From Lentimicrobium sp. (lineage in GTDB: Bacteria > Bacteroidota > Bacteroidia > Flavobacteriales > Flavobacteriaceae), in the NCBI GenBank assembly GCA_022758945.1, contig JAEMQE010000192.1, positions 1-11,400 of the forward strand: a stretch of DNA of 11,400 nucleotides, written 5' to 3'. How positions within the stretch are numbered: position 1 is the stretch's first letter; each line of letters starts with the position of its first letter. Shown here piece by piece: positions 7,423 to 11,400 of the stretch. The notes below the pieces were generated by a model, which was not told where the DNA came from, did not search any database, and worked only from the letters and a program-made list of their open reading frames with translations. The translations under genes were made by a program, and so were the position numbers.

Positions 7423-7446
7423 ATTACGAATTGAGAATTACGAATT
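7423..7446 (+). repeat. Short direct repeat, ATTACGAATT x2
   Basis: ATTACGAATT occurs at 7423-7432 and again at 7437-7446, separated by GAGA. Both copies lie within 28 nt of the recJ start codon, in what would be its 5' leader. Either a small duplication or an intergenic repeat remnant is possible. No function is evident. Confidence 0.5.
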
Positions 7447-7466
7447 CAGATTTAGTATATAAAAAT

Positions 7467-7474
7467 CAAATTTA
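7467..7474 (-). promoter_or_regulatory. Possible -7 box of the recJ operon
   Basis: On the minus strand TAAATTTG (7474-7467) matches TAnnTTTG exactly, 48 nt before the recJ start codon. No TTG occurs at the expected -33 distance, so only half of the consensus is present. Initiation here would give a leader of about 40 nt containing the ATTACGAATT repeats. Confidence 0.45.
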
Positions 7475-7528
7475 GTTTAAAAATATTATAATTTCATTTT
7501 TAAATTAGAACAATTCAATTACAAGAAA

Positions 7529-7552
7529 TTGGAGTATTATTTATTACTTTTG
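7529..7552 (+). promoter_or_regulatory. Possible promoter of ade
   Basis: TACTTTTG (7545-7552) is an exact TAnnTTTG -7 match 32 nt before the ade start. A TTG (7529-7531) lies upstream, but the 13-nt spacer is shorter than the usual 17-23, so the -33 part is doubtful. The leader between box and start is AT-rich without a Shine-Dalgarno motif, as is usual in this phylum. Confidence 0.5.
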
Positions 7553-7584
7553 ACTTCAATTATTTTAAATAAAATTAAACTAAA

Positions 7585-9240
7585 ATGCAAATTCAAGGAC
7601 AAATTGTTGACATCCAAAACAAACGCATTTATACCGGCGAAGTCACTGTCGAAAACGGGAAAATCATCTCGATTATCGAAAAGAATCACAACATAAAAAA
7701 CTATATTCTTCCAGGATTTATCGATTCCCACATTCATATCGAAAGTTCGATGCTCGTTCCTTCTGAATTTGCAAAAATTGCTGTGCTCCACGGAACCGTT
7801 GCCACAATTTCCGATCCGCACGAAATTGCGAATGTATTGGGAACGGCTGGAGTTTATTATATGATTGAAAATGGTAAAAAAGTGCCGTTGAAATTCCATT
7901 TTGGTGCACCTTCTTGTGTTCCTGCTACCAATTTTGAAACTGCTGGAGCTATTATCAATTCGGAAGGAATTAAGGAATTAATGGCTTCACCTGACATTTA
8001 TTATTTGGCGGAAATGATGAATTATCCCGGCGTTTTATTCGACGATGCAGAAGTTTTAAAGAAAATTGAATGGGCAAAATATTTTGACAAACCTGTTGAT
8101 GGTCACGCTCCAGGATTGCGAGGCGAACCCATAAAAAAATATATTTCAGCAGGAATTACAACTGACCACGAATGCTTCACTTTTGAAGAAGCCGAAGAGA
8201 AATTATCACTCGGAATGAAAGTACTCATTCGCGAAGGAAGTGCTGCCAAAAACTTCGAAGCACTCATCGATTTACTTCCTGAAAACTACGAGAATATGAT
8301 GTTTTGCTCCGACGACAAACATCCTGACGATTTGATTGTAGGTCACATCAACTTGCTTTGTGCTCGGGCTGTTGCCAAAGGAATTGACGTTTTCAAAATC
8401 TTGCAAGCCGCTTGTGTGAATCCCGTAAATCATTACAAAATGAACGTGGGATTATTGAAAGAAAAAGATGCTGCCGACTTTATCGTGGTCGAAGATTTAG
8501 TTGATTTTAAAGTAAAACAAACTTATATAAACGGAGAATTAGTCGCCAAAAATGGCGAATCTTTTGTGAAACACATTCCATTTGAAACACCTAATAATTT
8601 CAACATTACCTCCAAAGAAATCAGCGATTTTGCCATTTCGGGAAAAGGTTCTAAAATTAGAGTAATCGAAGCTTTGGAAGGACAATTAATCACCAATAAA
8701 ATTCATCATAAATCACTAATCGTTGATGGGAAAATAATTTCGGACACGGAAAATGATATTCTAAAAATGGCTGTTGTTAATCGTTATGAAAATACAACCC
8801 GAGGCGAAGCCGAACTGAGCGAAGCTAAACCCGCAGTTGCTTTTATTAAGAATTTTGGATTGAAAAAAGGAGCGATTGCTAGTTCAGTAGCACACGATTG
8901 TCATAATATTGTGGTCGTGGGAACTTCTGACGAGGAGATTTGCAATGCCGTCAATCTTATAATCGAAAACAGAGGCGGAGTTTGTGCCGTGAATGGTTCC
9001 GAAAATAAAATGTTACCCTTGCCTGTTGCCGGAATTATGAGCGACAAAAATGGCTGGGAAACCGGAAAATTATATCAAGAAATTGATGCAATGGCAAAGG
9101 AGTTGGGTAGTAATTTGAAAGCGCCTTTTATGACACTTTCGTTTATGGCTTTACTCGTTATTCCCGATTTGAAATTATCCGACAAAGGATTGTTTAGCGG
9201 CAATACTTTTTCGTTTGTGGACTTGGAAGTGGAAGATTAG
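7585..9240 (+). CDS. ade: Adenine deaminase
   Basis: Ade hydrolyses adenine to hypoxanthine and ammonia in purine salvage. The 551-residue product has the amidohydrolase core: GFIDSHIHIESSM (44-56; His49, His51, Glu53), ISDPHEIANV (75-84), LAEMMNYPGV (141-150; Glu143), DGHAPGLRG (172-180; His174), TTDHECF (192-198; His195) and FCSDDKHPDD (240-249). The C-terminal Ade-specific domain carries GAIASSVAHDCHNIVVVG (429-446), LPLPVAGIMS (477-486) and the closing KGLFSGNTFSFVDLEV. Between RY (400-401) and FGL (424-426) the protein has 22 residues. The corresponding stretch in E. coli Ade, as I recall it, has about 13, so a short insertion rich in Glu and Ala is likely (see the repeat entry at 8798-8829). 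The gene is monocistronic. Its stop codon abuts a repeat element. Confidence 0.96.
   Translation: MQIQGQIVDIQNKRIYTGEVTVENGKIISIIEKNHNIKNYILPGFIDSHIHIESSMLVPSEFAKIAVLHGTVATISDPHEIANVLGTAGVYYMIENGKKVPLKFHFGAPSCVPATNFETAGAIINSEGIKELMASPDIYYLAEMMNYPGVLFDDAEVLKKIEWAKYFDKPVDGHAPGLRGEPIKKYISAGITTDHECFTFEEAEEKLSLGMKVLIREGSAAKNFEALIDLLPENYENMMFCSDDKHPDDLIVGHINLLCARAVAKGIDVFKILQAACVNPVNHYKMNVGLLKEKDAADFIVVEDLVDFKVKQTYINGELVAKNGESFVKHIPFETPNNFNITSKEISDFAISGKGSKIRVIEALEGQLITNKIHHKSLIVDGKIISDTENDILKMAVVNRYENTTRGEAELSEAKPAVAFIKNFGLKKGAIASSVAHDCHNIVVVGTSDEEICNAVNLIIENRGGVCAVNGSENKMLPLPVAGIMSDKNGWETGKLYQEIDAMAKELGSNLKAPFMTLSFMALLVIPDLKLSDKGLFSGNTFSFVDLEVED
8798..8829 (+). repeat. Putative in-frame repeat insertion within ade
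   Basis: This GC-richer stretch encodes TRGEAELSEA inside an otherwise AT-rich gene. It consists of two imperfect 15-nt units, GAGGCGAAGCCGAAC and TGAGCGAAGCTAAAC, identical at 10 of 15 positions. Each contains a small hairpin motif, GGC-GAA-GCC or AGC-GAA-GCT. It sits where Ade homologues are shorter. This suggests a small palindromic repeat that entered the gene without breaking the frame. Membership of a dispersed repeat family cannot be shown from this window, since no second copy is present. Confidence 0.45.
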
Positions 9241-9264
9241 CCACAAAGACGCTAAGGCGCAAAG
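9238..9264. repeat. Intergenic repeat-like element beginning at the ade stop codon
   Basis: CCACAAAGACGCTAAGGCGC (9241-9260) followed by AAAG is a sequence of a type I recall as frequent between genes of Flavobacterium and relatives (CTTTGCG...CTTTGTGG read in reverse). It begins directly at or inside the ade TAG stop (9238-9240), so the element may supply the stop codon. It contains a small CGC-TAAG-GCG inverted repeat. The dispersed nature is from memory and not visible in this window. Confidence 0.5.
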
Positions 9265-9273
9265 GTTTTAGTT

Positions 9274-9349
9274 TTGTCATTTCGACCAACGGGAGAAATC
9301 ACATAAAGAGAGCAATTAATGAGATTTCTCCCGTTGGTCGAAATGACAA
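9274..9349. repeat. Perfect 27-bp inverted repeat; likely interspersed element and bidirectional terminator
   Basis: The arms 9274-9300 and 9323-9349 are exact reverse complements over 27 bp (core TCATTTCGACCAACGGGAGA). They are separated by 22 nt, within which CAT/ATG (9302-9304 with 9319-9321) can add three more pairs after one mismatch. The RNA from either strand would form a very stable hairpin. It lies in the gap between convergent genes ade and the HopJ-family gene, where it could end transcription from both sides, although no long T-tract follows. Sequences with GTCATTTCGACC...GGGAGAAATC arms are, as I recall, common intergenic repeats in Flavobacteriaceae. Confidence 0.8.
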
Positions 9350-9354
9350 GGTAT

Positions 9355-9702
9355 TTAAGATTTCAAAGCCAAAGCTTCTCCTTCAAATTGAATTCCTTCC
9401 CATCCTAATTTTATAAAATTGCGAATGTTTTGGTGATTGGTTCCTTCTGGATCTCCCAATACTTCTTCAAAATAATACCCTCCAAAACAAGCTAAAGTTT
9501 CAGCTTGGGACAAGTTTTGCAATTGGGCAAAAGCAAATAATTTGCAAGAACCGGAGTTTTGTCGTGCTTCATTGTGTTGTGTTCCATTACTAAAAGCCGT
9601 TGGAGTAAAATCGTAATATTCTTCAATAACGGCAATGGTTTCTGGAAAAGTAATCGAGTTTGGAGTTTGTTTTAATTTTTGTAGAAAAGAGGTAATGGTC
9701 AT
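9355..9702 (-). CDS. HopJ type III effector family protein
   Basis: The 115-residue product matches the HopJ family almost along its full length: PNSITFPETIAVIEEYYDF (14-32), TPTAFSNG (33-40), QNSGSCKLFAFAQL (48-61), ETLACFGGYYFEEVLGDPEG (68-87) and NHQNIRNFIKLGWEGIQFEG (89-108). The family name comes from a Pseudomonas syringae effector, but homologues are widespread in free-living bacteria without type III secretion, and their role there is unknown. No signal peptide or membrane segment is visible, so a small cytoplasmic protein is likely. It follows rsmI after 11 nt as the last gene of its operon, and ends next to the large inverted repeat. Confidence 0.9.
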   Translation of the reverse strand: MTITSFLQKLKQTPNSITFPETIAVIEEYYDFTPTAFSNGTQHNEARQNSGSCKLFAFAQLQNLSQAETLACFGGYYFEEVLGDPEGTNHQNIRNFIKLGWEGIQFEGEALALKS

Positions 9703-9713
9703 TATGCAATTTA

Positions 9714-10415
9714 TTATTCTGATTGTTTTTTATTCTCTTTAACTGACATTTTCCCACCAACCACAACCACAATTTCTCCTTTTGGCGGTTTGTTTTCGAA
9801 ATGCGTCAACACTTCACGAACGGTTCCTCTAACATTTTCTTCATGTAATTTTGATAATTCACGCGAAACGCAAAGTTGACGGTCTTCGCCAAAATAAGTA
9901 ATATATTCGGCTAAAGTTTTTACTAATTTATGCGGTGAAACATACAAAATCATTGTGCGGGTTTCTTCGGCAAGTGCCAAATATCGGGTTTGTCTTCCTT
10001 TTTTTTCAGGCAAGAATCCTTCGAAAACGAATTTGTCATTTGGCAAACCGCTATTGACCAAGGCCGGTACAAAAGCCGTTGCGCCAGGCAAACATTCCAC
10101 ATCAATTTTGTTTTCGACACAAGCCCGAGTGAGCAAAAATCCGGGGTCGGAAATTGCCGGTGTTCCCGCATCCGAAATCAAGGCGATAGTTTCTCCAGCT
10201 TTTAAACGCGAGATTAAATTCTCGACCGTTTTGTGTTCGTTGTGCATATGATGGCTGTGCATATGCGTGCCAATCTCGAAATGTTTCAGCAATTTTCCGC
10301 TAGTTCGTGTGTCTTCGGCGAGAATCAAATCGACTTCTTTGAGAATACGAATGGCTCGTAAAGTCATGTCTTCGAGGTTGCCTATTGGAGTTGGAACAAT
10401 ATATAATTTACCCAT
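9714..10415 (-). CDS. rsmI: 16S rRNA (cytidine-1402-2'-O)-methyltransferase RsmI
   Basis: RsmI adds the 2'-O-methyl group of m4Cm1402 in the ribosomal P site, using S-adenosylmethionine. The 233-residue product has the family landmarks: LYIVPTPIGNLEDMTLRA (4-21), LILAEDTRTSGKLLKHF (30-46), ALISDAGTPAISDPGF (78-93), LPGATAFVPAL (109-119), FEGFLPEKKGR (131-141) and KGEIVVVVGG (212-221). It is somewhat shorter than the E. coli enzyme at the C-terminus. A histidine cluster HMHSHHMHNEH (51-61) covers the usual HDHNE site. The ATG directly follows the TAA of the upstream acidic-protein gene, and a HopJ-family gene follows after 11 nt, so the three share a transcript. Confidence 0.96.
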   Translation of the reverse strand: MGKLYIVPTPIGNLEDMTLRAIRILKEVDLILAEDTRTSGKLLKHFEIGTHMHSHHMHNEHKTVENLISRLKAGETIALISDAGTPAISDPGFLLTRACVENKIDVECLPGATAFVPALVNSGLPNDKFVFEGFLPEKKGRQTRYLALAEETRTMILYVSPHKLVKTLAEYITYFGEDRQLCVSRELSKLHEENVRGTVREVLTHFENKPPKGEIVVVVGGKMSVKENKKQSE

Positions 10416-11375
10416 TTAAGCAAATTTTTTCTCGATAATTTCGATGAAACGTTGCGCGTAATCCTCTTTTCCTTCCCAACTATTGTAATCTGGTTTTACC
10501 ATATCTTCAATAAAATTCTGGGCTTCATCAAAACTATCGTAAGTAATTAATTGGTTTAAAACGCGGTTATAATCTTCATCGCTGTTACCAAAAAGATGTT
10601 TTACAAACGCAATTCTATCATTCAAATCAATATTAATTCCTTTTGAAAGTTTTTCGTTTAGGGAAACCGTTTTGGTTTCAATATCCTTTGGATCAAGTTC
10701 AATTTTAGCAAGAAGTTCTTTTTCTTCTTCTTGAATATCTGTTACAATTGGAAGATCGAAAGCTATTGGAATTGGGATTTCTTCAATTTGATCCGCTCTG
10801 ACAAATAAAGTTTCTTTATAATCTCCGCCCAATAAATCCATAAAAGAAATCTGAACTTCTTCGGGTTTGTTTTGGATTTCTTCCTCTACTATTTCTTCCT
10901 TTTCCACTTCGTCTAATTCAAAGGCAGGTTGAAACCCAGTAATATCCAATTCTATTGGTTCTTCCTCTGGTATTTCTTCCTCTTCCCCCTCTTCGTCAGG
11001 TTCTGTCTCGTTAAATTCAACTTCGGTTGCTGGAGTACTTTCATCTTCTGCAATTTCATCTTCATCAGTTTCTTGGTCAACAACAACTTCTTCTTCGATA
11101 ATTTCTTCTTCAGCAACTATTTCTATTTTTGTCATCGCTGGCTTAACCTCTGACAAATGATTTTCTTCAAAAAACTGTTTCATTTTTGCTACAACTTCAG
11201 CTTGACCAATAGTTGGTTTTGCTCCTTCAAAATGTTCTTCAACAAATTGTAAAATTGCCAATTTTTCATACAATCTTCTTGTTTCAATACATAATTGATT
11301 GATGTCAGATTTGTTTTTAATTTGCAATACTCTGTGTGCAATGCTCATTAAGTCGGCTTCCAATTTTTTCTTCAT
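10416..11375 (-). CDS. Acidic two-part protein of unknown function
   Basis: The 319-residue product has three parts. The N-terminal region (1-80) is predicted to be helical (LEADLMSIAHRVLQIKNK, then LYEKLAILQFVEEHFEG). The middle (about 82-240) is low-complexity and very rich in Glu and Asp (for example EEEIIEEEVVVDQETDEDE at 89-107), with a short LLGGDYKETLFV island at 181-192. The C-terminal part (about 245-319) is folded-looking and helical (INIDLNDRIAFVKHLFGNSD, YDSFDEAQNFIEDMV, YAQRFIEIIEKKF). I see no signal peptide, membrane segment or catalytic motif. The two ordered ends joined by an acidic linker suggest a binding or scaffold role, which is inference. It is first in the operon with rsmI and abuts it with no gap. 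ATG at 11375 is the natural start. Its promoter lies at or beyond the right edge. Confidence 0.8.
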   Translation of the reverse strand: MKKKLEADLMSIAHRVLQIKNKSDINQLCIETRRLYEKLAILQFVEEHFEGAKPTIGQAEVVAKMKQFFEENHLSEVKPAMTKIEIVAEEEIIEEEVVVDQETDEDEIAEDESTPATEVEFNETEPDEEGEEEEIPEEEPIELDITGFQPAFELDEVEKEEIVEEEIQNKPEEVQISFMDLLGGDYKETLFVRADQIEEIPIPIAFDLPIVTDIQEEEKELLAKIELDPKDIETKTVSLNEKLSKGINIDLNDRIAFVKHLFGNSDEDYNRVLNQLITYDSFDEAQNFIEDMVKPDYNSWEGKEDYAQRFIEIIEKKFA

Positions 11376-11400
11376 AACTTTTGAAATTATAGTGAGTAAG

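Noticed and set aside
9955..10251. Plus-strand frames opposite rsmI (98 and 71 residues)
   Set aside because: They are shadows of the well-conserved rsmI frame.
10850..11110. TTCTTC-rich stretch as a microsatellite or CRISPR-like repeat
   Set aside because: The pattern comes from runs of GAA/GAG codons in the acidic linker. There are no regular repeat-spacer units.
1..11400. A new defence, mobile or secondary-metabolite system
   Set aside because: Every sizeable gene is either a recognisable housekeeping or envelope protein or an isolated unknown. There is no integrase, transposase, toxin-antitoxin pair, nuclease-helicase set or biosynthetic cluster.

Overview
The window looks like ordinary chromosomal backbone from a Flavobacterium-type member of the Bacteroidota. 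It is AT-rich and gene starts lack Shine-Dalgarno sequences. Several starts or RNA genes are preceded by the Bacteroidota -7 box TAnnTTTG. The gene families (HopJ, QueD, an LpxH-type phosphatase, AsmA-like and DUF2062 proteins) and the interspersed repeats after ade fit the same group. This placement is an inference; no rRNA or species marker is present.

Layout, left to right. (1) 1-692, minus: the 5' part of an AsmA-like membrane-anchored gene that runs off the left edge. (2) 693-953: two hairpins and a tRNA-Ala(GGC) on the minus strand with its own promoter. (3) 1054-3954, plus: a compact run of five genes. These are an enoyl-CoA hydratase-family protein, a 58-residue single-pass membrane protein, QueD, an LpxH-type metallophosphoesterase and a GNAT acetyltransferase. 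(4) 3990-7418, minus: recJ, an MFS exporter and a DUF2062 membrane protein with 9-bp and 0-bp junctions, so very probably one transcript. (5) 7419-7584: a divergent promoter region. (6) 7585-9240, plus: adenine deaminase (ade). (7) 9238-9352: an intergenic stretch made almost wholly of two repeat-like elements, one a perfect 27-bp inverted repeat, between convergent genes. (8) 9355-11375, minus: a conserved-looking acidic protein of unknown function, rsmI and a HopJ-family gene in one tight operon.

The genes are mostly housekeeping: DNA repair (RecJ), ribosome modification (RsmI), purine salvage (Ade), queuosine precursor synthesis (QueD), lipid A synthesis (LpxH type) and envelope biogenesis (AsmA-like). 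I see no phage, transposase, toxin-antitoxin, CRISPR or defence system. The points that deserve attention are small. They are a short in-frame GC-richer insertion in ade, the repeat elements beside it, the unrecorded 58-residue membrane ORF, a TTG start abutting a same-frame stop, and an enoyl-CoA hydratase homologue that lacks one of the two catalytic glutamates.
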